From Oxyruncus cristatus (lineage: Eukaryota; Chordata; Aves; Passeriformes; Cotingidae), in contig VXAY01002462.1 in the NCBI GenBank assembly GCA_013399855.1, positions 1,419,259-1,483,258 of the forward strand: a stretch of DNA of 64,000 bases, given 5' to 3'. The position numbers were made by a program, and so were the translations under genes. Positions 49,201 to 60,894 of the stretch are shown one piece after another. Below the pieces are notes generated by a model, which was not told the DNA's origin, made no database searches, and saw nothing but the letters and a program-made list of their open reading frames with translations. Within the stretch, counting starts at the first letter, position 1; every line of letters begins with the position of its first letter.

Positions 49201-52200
49201 TTTCTTTCTCAGAGTCTTACTTGCAGGCTTCCGAAGCAGATAAAGGTACAGTTTTGACTTTCTGAAGGCAATTCCCAGCACCTCCTGCACAAACCCACAA
49301 CAGCAAGACATCTCCTTACCACAAGAGCTATAAATGCTGTGTATTAGGCAGCAGATGGAGAAGGGGAGTGTAAGGAGGCAGTAAGACCTTCCACACCAGC
49401 ATGATAGACGCTGTTCTTAGGTATGTTGAAAAAGGAGAGTTTTACTGAGGTTTTGAAAGAGGATGATACAAAATAAAACAAGAACCATATTCTAGATGAT
49501 CCTGCTTTTTCAAAATTTCTTTTTAAAACAAAACACAGGGACAGCAAAGCTACTTTTTAAGTCCTGTACTCTGTGTTGCATTGTGAGAACAAACCCTTCC
49601 CCAGAAACCCTGGGGTTTTTTTGCCCATTCAGTTTTCGAGCCATATGTAAAGCTAAACCTTTGCTTGTGTTCCTGGAAACTAAGCCAGCCAAACCACTGA
49701 AGAGATATATTTAGGATGGAGGAGTTGTAGGGGACAGCTGGAGCATATCTTTACTGTAGCACTATTTAGCCTTGTCACTGGGCCTGGAGTGAAATAGCTG
49801 ATACTCATATTTTAATGAATGACAGTGAGGCAAATTCAAGTGATGAAGCTGTAATCAGGTCTTCCACAGTAAAACAAGATTTTGGCTAAACCTGTATTTG
49901 GTTTGGACTATAAATATATTGTCCTATCAACAACCTCACCCAAAGGCAGCCTTAAAACTGGAATGATTTGTTTTTCTGAAATCAGGGCTTTCAGTGGGTG
50001 CTGTGATTTGGATGTAAAATCCAAGGACAGTAGCTGTGTCTTTTTGATGCAAGAGATTCACTGGGTAATTTCTGAATTCACTGAGGGGTAGTTATCACCA
50101 ATACTGGGATTTGCATGGCAAGACTGTGTTATGTAGGAGGGATTTGTTTTACAATGTTGTCTCTTTTCTGGGCTCACTGTGATCTACAGTACATGTATAT
50201 CATTTCTTATCCTGCATTTCAAGCAGCCTGCATCGGCAGTAAGACAAATTTTATATCACTTATTAGTGATATAAATCAAGCGTTCCAACATTTTATTAAT
50301 GGCAAATCTGAGGCTCGTAACCAGAACAGGGAAACTCAGGATCCTCCTTTCAGCACAACAAGATGATTCTTGCAGTACCTTGTCTGCAACTCCAACTTTT
50401 TTTTTTTTATCTCGGTTTTGCAGCTGAATTTCTATTTGGAAATACAAAATAACAGAGCTAAATGAGAGCCTTTGCAATACACTGCTGTATGCAAGAAGCG
50501 GAAGAAAGACCTTACAGCCTGGCTAAAGCACCCCAACTCCATAAGAGGGCAGTGTAAGAAATGAGCACTGAAAATGATTCAGAAATTATTTTCAGTAGCA
50601 TTGAAAATGCTACTTCCACAGAGACAATATTCCCAGTGGGTTCAGGTAGCTGGGGGTACAAACTCTCCATGGAGCAAGGTTTCAAGAATTTCACTGAAGC
50701 CTGAAGGATTAATATATACAGGAATTTGTCCTTTTGGCACTCCACTCACACTAGATTTTCTGTCTAAACCCATGATTTAATTTGGGTGAATCCTGATTTA
50801 TACCTCTATGAATAAAAGGTAGCTGAGGCCATCAGTGGTATAAATACAGTCTTAGTTCAGTGGTAGTTTTGCCTCTGCGAGAACTGCAGGATCAGGCTGT
50901 ATAGCACTGGCTGGTCTTTGGCATTTGATGAGCAAGTTACCTTTATTTATAACATGGTACAAACAGGACGTGTTGCTGTGACTGACTTACAACAGCTGCA
51001 AGGTCAGAAGTTTGATACACTGAGGGAAAAGTGTCCTGGCAATGTATATCTGAAGATTGTGTTGAATCAGGGATATGTAAAAGGTTAAATAGGGTAAGTC
51101 TAGAAGCTTTGGGCTTTTTTATATCTCAGGCTAGCTTTTTAGAAACATCATTGGAGGATACTAAAGAGTGCCTTCTGTAGCAGAATGCTGAATTCACCCT
51201 TTTTGCCACCTTTTGTGACCTTTTCCCCACCTCCTTATTTGTGCTTTGTAAAATAAGAACCACTAAAACAACCCTGTCATCAAATCCATGGCATCTATTC
51301 CTTCATTGATTCTTGAGAGGCGATAACAAGCTCAGCTAGGAACACATTTTAATAATTATACAGCTATAATTATCATTTTGGCTTTGCTAGGATTTTTGAA
51401 AGATAAACTGTGCAATCTATTTATAAGCTTGATAAGCAGGAGGACCTAGTGCCCTTTCTTTCTAGTAAATCCATGGGAAGTCTCATATGCAGAATGAAAT
51501 CATCTAAAAGAGCATCAAACAAAACAACAAGGCTTCTAATTAAGCATAATCTTGCAGTAGATTGGTGCAATAAATACCTCACAAATGAAGGAAAAGAAAG
51601 CTTTGCATTTTACACAGAAATATAGACGTTTCAGCAAACACTTGGAAGGTGATGATTGTCCATGAGTAGTCCCATCCACAGTAACACTTATCCCAGGGCA
51701 AATAGTGAGGGTAAAAAGCTACTCCAGGAATACTTTTGGTGTATACCAAGAAGATACAATTTGAAGGAGATCTCTGTTTTACACAGCTGGTTAGTTACGT
51801 GATATGTATCTGCACATTTGCACAATTGGATTTTGTAAGGAAAAACAAATGGAGGAAAGTATCAGGAAAGACAATGAAAAATGAAAACACAATTTCAAGG
51901 ATGCCAGAGCTAGGGCTTTGAGTAAAGTATGAAAGCAGTCCCAAAGACAAGGCTTATGGATGGGGTCCTGATAACTGTTTCCTAGCAACAGGAATACTAT
52001 TAGGGTGGATGCTGAAGTCCAGTTTAATACATTTATCCAGTGCTCTGAAGGACAAGTAAGTAACATCAAATTCCTCATTTTATACAGGGCTACTCAGTCA
52101 GGTTCTGTATCTGTCTTTACAAGAAGAGTTTCTACTCTTCATCCTGCATATCTACCTCTATATATCTGTACACATATGTTAGTCCTTTTCTAGCAGAACA

Positions 52201-53616
52201 GATAATGTTATTTATTGGGATAACTGCTTTGCATTATTTAATTAGATACAAGACTGAAAACTAGTTAAACACAATTATGTGAGAGTAAACTACAATGCCT
52301 TCTGGTTTTATTTCTGGGCTATTTAGACTGCTAAGCTCACGAAAAAATCCATTACGGTATTTACAACTGGCTCTCATAAAAGTTAATTCATGGCACAGCT
52401 TTATTAGAGAATAACCATCAAAAGGAGAGGTTAACACCACACAAACTTTTGAATTTAATAACTTGCTTAACAATACTGCAGAATTCATTAAAATTCCATT
52501 GTCACTTCAATGTATACATAAATACAGCTGTTGAGCTGTAACTCTAAGACCAAAGACAGAACTGGATCGAGATGTTGGAAAGTATAGAGAAAATTAGATA
52601 TTCGAGAGCCAAACATTGAAAAAGGTTAGTTGCTGCACGTCATCATGCTTTTGTCAGTGTAGCCTTACTCTAGTAAGCTTCAAATGCAGATAATTAATGA
52701 TCACCATATCCTGGGTAGCCTCCTAAGCCAACCCTCAGGGGATTGCCATCTGATTTCCGTGGCAGATGACCTTTGAAAATTATTCTTTAAATTTTGGGGG
52801 GGAAGGGGACAAAACAAAATAGGATTCCTATTATTCCTCTATTCTTTTGCTGCTCAGACTGAGGTTCTAGTTAGTACTTGATATTTGTGGGGTTTGCAGC
52901 ACTGTTTCAGAGGTCTGATTCTCCTCTGCAACATTTGGCAGGTCTCTAGATCCAAGTAACAAATTCTAAGCTTGTTTCTTTCCACAGCCCAAAATAAACA
53001 GGATGACAATTGGTTATAAGACCCTGAGCCATCCTCTGGGAAAAAAAAGTAACTTTAGGTAGAGGTTACCTACCTAAGTAGATTTGGTTTGGCATCTCTT
53101 GTTTCCCATTTGGAGTATGGCGTTTCATTAGCCAACAGATGCAGTAGACTTAACAGCAGCACTGTTAGGCTAGAACTGGCAAATTTTCAAGGTTCTCTTA
53201 CTATAGCAAGACAACAAGTGTTTTTAATGCTTTCCCTCCATTTCCCTCAATGTGAATTGTTGTCTGAGTCCACCCCCACTTTTAAGGCAGCAGTCTCCTC
53301 AGGGGCTGGAAGACTGATGTCTCCGTATCCCATCCCATTTGACAGGAGACCTCAGGAACAGCCCGCAAAAATGCCTGCAGGCAGGGTCTCTAGGTGGCCC
53401 TGCTGGGGTGATATGTTGCCTAATGGCATACTAAGCAGCCAAGCAGCTGGAAGTGCTTGAGCCATCAATTCAGGTGACTCATATCGAAAGTACCTGCATT
53501 TTCACAACCTGGGGAGATCAGTCATGTCACTTTTTGGGTTTCCTGTCAGGAGTGGAATGAGACAAAACTGGCAGCCATGCTGGAAACAATTTCCCACCCA
53601 GTTTGACATGCTTGAA
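43291..53616. other. Intergenic, no gene recognised
   Basis: About 10 kb of AT-rich sequence with no supported exon or RNA gene. A-runs occur at 46257-46272 and 47831-47858 and a T-run at about 45478-45490. Open frames up to 120 codons show no domain features. Confidence 0.6.
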
Positions 53617-54645
53617 AATCACAGAATCACAGAATATTCTGATTTGGAAGGAACCCACTAGGATCATTAAGTCCAACTCCTGGCCCTGCACAGGACAGCC
53701 CCAAGAATTGGACAGTGTGCCTGAGAACATTGTCCAAATGCTACATGAACTCTGGCAGGCTTGGTGCCATGACCACTTTCCAGGGGAGCCTGTTCCAGCA
53801 TCCAACCACCCTCTGGGTGAAAAACCTTTTCCTAATATCTAAACTTAACCTCCCCTGACACAGTTTCATGCCATTCCCTCAGGTCCTGTCACTGGTCACC
53901 TGAGAGAAGAGATCAGTGCCTGCCTCTCCACTTTCCCTTCATGAGGAAGTTGTAGACTGTGATAAGGTCTCCTCCAGGCTGAACAAGAAAAGTGACCTCA
54001 GCTACTCCTTGTATGGCTTCCTCTCCAAGCTGTTCACCATCTTCTTAGCACTCCTTTGGATGCTTTCTAATGACTTTATGTATTTCTTACATTGAGGTGC
54101 CAAACCTGCACACAGGACTCAAGGTGAGGCGGCACCAGTGCAGAGCAGAGCAGGACAATCCCCTCCCTCGACCAGCTGGTGATGCCCGATGCCCCTCAGG
54201 ACATGGTTGGCCCTCCTTGCTGCCAGGGCACTGCTGACTCATATTCAGTACACTGTTCACCAGGACCCCCAGATTCCTTTCCGTGGCATGACTCTCCAGC
54301 TTCTCATTCCTCAGTCTGTACCTACATCCACGGTTTCCCCATCCCAGGTACAGAATCTGGCACTTGTCTTCATATCATTCATGATTGCCCAACCCTCTAA
54401 TTTGTCGAGGTCTCTCTGCAGGACCTCTGTGCCTTTGAGGGAGCCATCAGCTCCTCCCAGTTTTGTGTCTTCTGCACACTTGCGTAGTATCTCTTGAAGT
54501 GCTGTGTCCAAGTCATTTATGAAGACGTTGAAGAGGCCTGGGGCTAAGATGTAGCCCTGCAGTCACCACTAGTCACCAGTCACTAGTCACCAGTCACCGG
54601 CCTGATATCACCCAATTCATTATAACCCCTTGTCCTGTGACCATC
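53617..54645 (-). mobile_element. CR1 LINE fragment B, 3' part of ORF2 plus 3'UTR
   Basis: It begins with a reversed tail (AATCACAGAATCACAGAAT, 53617-53635) and runs about 1.03 kb into ORF2. The minus strand encodes a frameshifted reverse transcriptase C-terminal region including EDTKLGGADGSLKG and LQRDLDKLEGWA, characteristic of CR1. Same subfamily and orientation as the fragment at 16274-17236, but longer at both ends. A 14-bp unit is tandemly duplicated inside it at 54561-54598. 5'-truncated and not functional. Confidence 0.92.
54561..54598. repeat. 14-bp tandem duplication inside CR1 fragment B
   Basis: AGTCACCAGTCACT (54571-54584) is followed by AGTCACCAGTCACC (54585-54598) and preceded by a partial unit AGTCACCACT (54561-54570). 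It lies where CR1 normally has a single ACCA(G/C)T-type segment, so it is a local expansion after insertion. Confidence 0.85.
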
Positions 54646-57600
54646 TTTGCTTCTGAAAATGTCTCTCTGTACACTCCTTAGTGGTAGTCTGATTCAAAGC
54701 CAGTTTACAGTTAAAGGATGGGACAGGCACCTTTATATAAAGCAAGTCATCAGACAGCTGCTTTCAGACTACATCATTTCTAAAAGTAAAAGCACAATTT
54801 TAAAAAATTAATGTTCTTATCTTTCATCCTTCTTGAGGAAGTTCTGTTTTTTGCCTGAAATAAACTAATTCTGTCTTTGAAAGGAAAGTTGAGGTACTTA
54901 AGATATATACACAGAAAAAAACATTCCAGCAGTGAAATCACTTTGCTAATTCGAACCGATTTGCAAAAAAACTTTGTGTACTACTTCTGTAACCCACAAT
55001 AAACAAACCCCCTACCCAACACACCTCTGTGGAGAGCTTTAGGCACTTTAAGTGTTTGGTGAAATTTGTGGGACACCATCATGTAGGCTCTATCGTCACC
55101 TACAATTAAAGGGAAGACATTTTTTATTTTTTTTTTTGTAGTGAAATACATTTGATGCTTGTTATGGAATCTGATGCTCCTATTACTGTTTCTCACCAGT
55201 TTCAGAAGCAAAGCAAGGGTCTCTGCTACCCTTTTATTTCACACATGAGCACTTGCTCACAAAATTGTATTGTTAATGTAAAAAAAAAACAAAGGAAAGA
55301 AACAGCTTCTGGAGCCCTGAACAAATAAACTGCATGAAACACACAAAGGGGTTCACATCTTTTGCTGTTCTAGTTAGGAACTGGGGGAGGTTGTTATGAT
55401 CTTTCTTAAGGTCTGATGTTTGAAAAAATGGCAACTGTTTCTACCACCATTAACTGGCTGCGCTCCTTTTTTTTGTGGTAAGAGAGGGAGACGAAACTTG
55501 GGGGATCTAAAGGTGTCAGGCTTTAAGCCCCTGCTGAGTTGGATTCCTCACAAGAGCACAGCAAGGAAATGCCAAACGAAGGGTTTTCTGTGATTGACAT
55601 TTTTACAGGTTGTTATAGAATAGTTTATAAAACATCAAATGATAAATAATCTTTCATTTCCTCTGTTAGCTGCCTAACCTTTGTCTGCTTCCTTAAAACA
55701 CAAACTATGACAACTCAGCAGACATAGCTTGCCTTTTACACGTTCTTGTGGAAAATCATAGATGGGGATGGGGATAATTATACATTGGATATGAACATAC
55801 AAGTAAGCTGTATAAACTAGATCACATTCAGCTTAGCTGCCTGGACCTGAGGCTGAATGTCACAATTTGTTAATTGTGGTGCTATTAACGCTTAAAGATT
55901 TTAAGAGAGTAAACAATTGCATATACAGTTTGGCACTGTGTCTTACTGCTCCTGCTAGTTAAAAGCAAACACTGAAGAAGGCTTCAAATGGATTAGAGAC
56001 TATAGAACCCAGTCTTTAGTGTGTGGTTCTCATTACAAGGTTATTTAGGGGCTCTCTTTCGGGGGTATCTCTGGATTAAGGATTTGTGGTGCTAGACCAA
56101 GGATTTCTTGGCAGGTACTTAGTAGTTACATATGCACCATATGTTGCTGTTTTTGAAGTTTTCCTGCATTTAGTAGCATTGTTTTTTGGCTTTTCCTTAA
56201 CTTTATTTGCAGTTATGTCAGAGGTCCACAGTCCTAAACCGTGATCTGAAGGCGCTGCAAATACATAGGGTTTGAATCCAGCCCTTTTTGTTAAGCATGT
56301 ACCAAGTAGTAATCAATTCCCAGGTGAACTTAACCCAAAAGCAGACGTGGTTACAGGAGATGGACCCGATAACATCAAAAGAAGCACCCATCAGAAAGCC
56401 CCTGGAAAGATACCAGGGACCTCATGAAACTTCTGGTGAAATTCTATTTACTCAAATGAGCATGAGATCATGTGACAGAGGTCAGAAGAGAAAAACCTCA
56501 CCACTCCTCAGGCTGAAGTGAAAACAGTATTCAACTTATCAATAAGCATTTCTATCACAACACCTACTGAAAATCTGTCGGTTAATGGTGGTCAAATAAA
56601 AACACTTGATATTTTCCTATCACCTACAATGAAACAGATAAACACATGTGTGCATACCCAAAAACTCAGATTCATATTTCATGTGCATTTGACTGCATCC
56701 CTTTTTGATTGTTAGTGTTCCTTTAATCAATGATATCCTGAGCTTACATATAGTACATTACAGTTATGACCCTTAGGTGTTTGGCACAGTTCTAATAGTA
56801 AAGGCTTGATTTCCCCACATTAAGTTACATATGTATTACTTAATATGGTGATGGATTTTTACCTGCAGGAGTGTTTTGGAACAATAAAAAACGCTCGTTC
56901 TGTCAAAAAATGCTTTGATTAGAATAGGCAGAAGCTTGATTTTCACCTGCTTGCCTCTTCTGTCTGGGTAGAGCAGCTGTGAAACACTCCATAATTGAGC
57001 AAGTGGTTACATCTGATCTTAGAGTCCCAAGTGAAATTATTATAAAGAATTAAAGAATTAATTAACCAATAAGGACTTGAAATAGGGCAGAGTATTTTGC
57101 TTCCATGGAGGCTTGATTTTTTTTATGTTGCTGCTTAAAGCAGCTAAAGATCTTCTGTTATTGGTCATGATCCCTGTCCATAAGTCATTTTTAGACACAA
57201 ACATTTAATTATTTTACTTTGGACATTCTACTGATTTTTGATAAGCAAATATCATTGCATATGCTGTTATTGGCAAATCATGGCAGATCTTCCCGTGGAG
57301 TTCTTTCAGAGAGTATCACTCTATCAGAAGTATTAGGCTGTGTCAGCTTTGCTCCTACTGTGACAAATTTTAAATTAAATTTTAAAAAGCAGAGGAGGAT
57401 AATGATTTCCAATAAATACTGTGAAATTCACTTCCTATGGTAGTAAAAGGCACACAAGTTACGGCACACTAAAATTTATACATTTGCCGCAGTTCACCTT
57501 TAAGGAACGCAAGAGGAAAGTTAGTGATTTTGAATAGTTGATGTGTTTTATTTTATTGTTTGGAAGCATGCCCATTATTCAGGATCACAGAACTTATGAA

Positions 57601-58570
57601 TTGATGATCCAAAGGGAGGCTCTTTTACTGTTGCATCTCCTGCACTGCCTCTATAAATATCTTTTTTTATTATTATTATTCTGCATTTTTTTAGATTTGT
57701 TTTATGGTTCTGGTTATTAATGTTCTGCCTCTGACTGTTACGAGAATTCATAGCTCTGTTAGAAGTCTGACATGTCTGGGATATTTGCTTGTGTAGGTAG
57801 TTTTTATGCAGTAAACCAATCTGCTGGACAGGGAGGGGAATATTCTGCCTTTGATAGTGGATATATTTCTGATTACAGTTAGTGGGAATATGTGGCTTCA
57901 AACAAAACCAGCAGCCCCAGAAATTGAAATTACAGAAGTGCAGAGTGTGTAAGCTTTTTGGATGTGATTGCATAGCCTAGACAAAGAACAAGGAAATAGC
58001 TGCTACTGTTTATTCCTACCAGAGTGAGGATCAGGAATGAAAATGTCATGCTCCCTATTAACTTCTCTGGGAATGTAGAGGATTGTCCAGTCATAGGACA
58101 ATGCCTCCAGCTCACTCAAAACTGCAAGTAAAGGAGATCAGTGTTACTAACAGCATCGACCTTCTGTATTCTTTTTACAACCTCCATAGTTTCTATCCTG
58201 AAAATGCTACTGTGACTATATTGAGGTTCCCCTTCCCCTGCCCTCAGGATATTTTAGAGCCAAGAAGATACTAAAATCTTAGAAGATGTTATTTTGTGTT
58301 TTACTTGCATCTTTGGGGTGTAATGAAATGACAAAACACAATGATGAAGAAGAGTCAGCAAAACTATGGCAACAAAAACTTTTATTTCTCCAGCAAGACG
58401 TAGTAACTTGAAGTCTGCAACCTACTGCAAATCACCTCTAACAGACCAAATTATTCTCAGACATTTAGTGCGTAATTGGATAGCTGCTGTTGCAGCAGCT
58501 TGACAGTGAGGTCAGTCAGGAGCTGGTTTATCCATGAACGCTGCAGTTAAAAAAACCCAAAAAGCTTGTT

Positions 58571-58572
<2 letters not shown>

Positions 58573-58603
<31 letters not shown>
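58573..58603. repeat. Poly-T run of 31
   Basis: Thirty-one consecutive Ts, preceded by TTTC. Read from the minus strand it could be the poly-A tail of a retroposed transcript, but the flank shows no recognisable source RNA. Confidence 0.95.
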
Positions 58604-58607
<4 letters not shown>

Positions 58608-59837
58608 ATAATCACCCAGGAGGTTAGATAGCTCCTATCCTGTAGGTGTGATTTTCAGAACAGAAGGCAGAGGGAGAAAATGCATGCATTGGTTTTTACA
58701 GTATGTTTTGTCATTCTAGGGGTGATAAGGATACCGGGGGGAGCTTTGCACCTGTCAGCTATGTTTATAACACACCTTTCAAAGAGAAAGAAAGACCATC
58801 TTTAAAAGTCCTAATATCACATTTAAGATACTCTCCACACTGGGCTTGTTTTACTTGCCTTCCAGCTTTCTTCTCCATGAGGGAGGAATATCTCTTTCGA
58901 CAGACATCCCCACAGACAAGCAGGCCTGAGAAGGCTGGTTCTTGTGCAAAAAGCTGACAGTATGATCTGGACTCTCTCTCTCATGGGAGATTTGCCATTG
59001 ACTTTAACTGGGCCAGAATTTCACCTATTGCTTGTGTCAAGTTTGACAAGGATTACTGGCATGAAACTGATCCTGAGGGGAAGAATCAGACCACTCTTCT
59101 ACACAAATGCCCAAATGTCCAATGTGTACTACGAAAACTGGAAGGATCATAAAAAAGACTAATGTTTTAGACATGCTTAGCAGACCTGATGATGCTCCCA
59201 CTGAGGATGTTGTAGCTGACTTGAGGAGCAAGCACGGTACACCAACACAAGCACTTCACCTCTGTCCCTTGTCAGGTTTCCTTTACAGCCATTACAGGGT
59301 ACCTATTTCTTCACTGTACAGCTCCAAATGAAAGAAGCTTGAGTGGCCCAGGAGACATTTAAGCTGGTCACTGTAAATTGATTCACACAAGTGTCTCTGG
59401 TGTGAGGATGTGCTACTTCTTAAGCAGGAAGAGAAGGGGAAATGAAATGAAGAGGTTGTATGTCTGCTCTCAGGAGAACATCAAGCTAACAAGAGCAGAT
59501 TGGTGTTAATTTAGCTGGGACAAAAAAGCCTCTCCTCTTTTAATGCTTGAAGATTTGAGATTCCAGCAACCCAGCAAGTGAGGTAGTCACTGGGTAGGAG
59601 TGGGAGGGAGATCGCTCTTTCTTAGGAGATTGTGGAAGTGTGGAAATAAGTTATGGCAGGTCAGGGAACAGGAAGAAAAATACATAAGTGAAAGAGAAAC
59701 AAAAAAACGGGGAGAGCACAAACCTGGGACAACAGCCGGCTCTTAGCTACTTCAAAGACATCTCTTTTGGGAGAGTAGGGCAGGAAATGGCTGCTTTGCT
59801 CCACAAAAGTTTTGAAAAAAAACAAACCACCACCTCG

Positions 59838-59873
59838 AACAACAACAACAACAACAACAAAAAAAAAAAAAAA
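59838..59873. repeat. (AAC)7 followed by an A-run at the gap edge
   Basis: About seven AAC units run into about 15 As directly before the N block. The simple sequence is the likely cause of the gap. Confidence 0.9.
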
Positions 59874-59942
59874 NNNNNNNNNNNNNNNNNNNNNNNNNNN
59901 NNNNNNNNNNNNNNNNNNNNNNNNNNNNNNNNNNNNNNNNNN
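59874..59942. other. Assembly gap (69 Ns)
   Basis: 69 consecutive Ns. Open frames reading through it are meaningless. Confidence 0.99.
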
Positions 59943-60454
59943 CAGAGGAACTACTCCCACTCTGCAGCAGTACAGATCCCATATCCTGTCTTTCAACCAG
60001 GTAACATTAATGTGGAAGCACTGCATGGCTTTGGAGCAGTGCTTATTCGTGTCAGATAAGACTAGAGCATGGCAGGAGCAAGCTACAATTTTGTCTTTAT
60101 GTCAGCCCAAGGAAATGTGCTGTAGCCATAATCCCATGTACAATATGAGCAGTTAGCACTGCTAATGAAAAAAAGCAGTTCCCTGTCGTGTGCTTCCTAA
60201 TTCTGTGCAAAACCCCCAAACAGCTCTGCCAACATAGGCTTGAAAGCGTAACAAGTGTAAATGAGCAACTGTGGGAAGGGACAGAAGGTTAAAGCACTTG
60301 TTCAAGTCTTACAGTATGTGTGAAACTATGGTTGAAGAAAGGTCTTCTGTAAAGATAAGAGAATATCCACCAAAGAGGTACATTTTTTCTGGACAGCCAG
60401 AATTTTCTGATTAAAAGCTGCATTTGAGAGATGCTAAACATAACCTTGAAGAAG
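59943..60454. other. Intergenic, nothing recognised
   Basis: About 500 bases between the gap and the duplicated microsatellite block; no gene or repeat recognised. Confidence 0.6.
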
Positions 60455-60524
60455 GGTACTGCTTCATATCTGATATGAATGACATAGCATGCGGATTTTT
60501 AATACGATACATCATGTAAATGAA

Positions 60525-60555
<31 letters not shown>

Positions 60556-60666
60556 GCATAGGTGGATTTGAGTTCTTCTGCATCCTAGGGTTATTGTTAT
60601 TCTGGTTTGTACTGTCAAGATAAAGCAGAAACAAATGGTTATCCAAGTGCCGAGTACCCTTCAGAG
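60455..60666. repeat. Copy 1 of N-bounded direct duplication with (AAT)9
   Basis: This 212-bp block recurs at 60668-60894. It contains nine AAT units and reads AATACGATACATC just before them. It ends at the single N (60667). The differences from copy 2 are of the kind seen between alleles. Confidence 0.92.
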
Positions 60667-60667
60667 N
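60667..60667. other. Single-N assembly junction
   Basis: One N joins the end of copy 1 to the start of copy 2, the same arrangement as at 5525. Confidence 0.95.
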
Positions 60668-60737
60668 GGTACTGCTTCATATCTGATATGAATGACATAG
60701 CATGCGGATTTTTAATATGATATATCATGTAAATGAA

Positions 60738-60783
<46 letters not shown>

Positions 60784-60894
60784 GCATAGGTGGATTTGAG
60801 TTCTTCTGCATCCTAGGGTTATTGTTATTCTGGTTTGTACTGTCAAGATAAAGCAGAAACAAATGGTTATCCAAGTGCCGAGTACCCTTCAGAG
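60668..60894. repeat. Copy 2 of N-bounded direct duplication with (AAT)14
   Basis: This 227-bp block matches 60455-60666 except for two C-to-T changes (AATATGATATATC) and five extra AAT units (14 against 9), which account for the 15-bp length difference. It continues into unique sequence on the right. Confidence 0.92.

Larger units (their letters stand above)
54646..59873. other. Intergenic, no gene recognised
   Basis: AT-rich sequence with no supported exon. A minus-strand open frame at 57575-57973 is Asn/Gln/Ser-rich with no recognisable domain. Contains the T31 run at 58573-58603 and ends in (AAC)n/A-run sequence at the assembly gap. Confidence 0.6.

Noticed and set aside
56262..56290. 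tRNA B-box-like GGTTTGAATCC followed by a T-run
   Set aside because: No matching A box or acceptor stem upstream and no cloverleaf could be drawn.
57575..57973. 132-codon minus-strand Asn/Gln-rich open frame
   Set aside because: Composition follows the local AT-rich sequence; no conserved motif or splice context seen.
59661..60156. Open frames of 114-123 codons around 59.9 kb
   Set aside because: They read through 69 Ns and are not real.
60455..60894. Genuine recent segmental duplication
   Set aside because: Possible, but the lone N between copies, the immediate adjacency, and the same arrangement at 5525 make a haplotype mis-join the simpler explanation.
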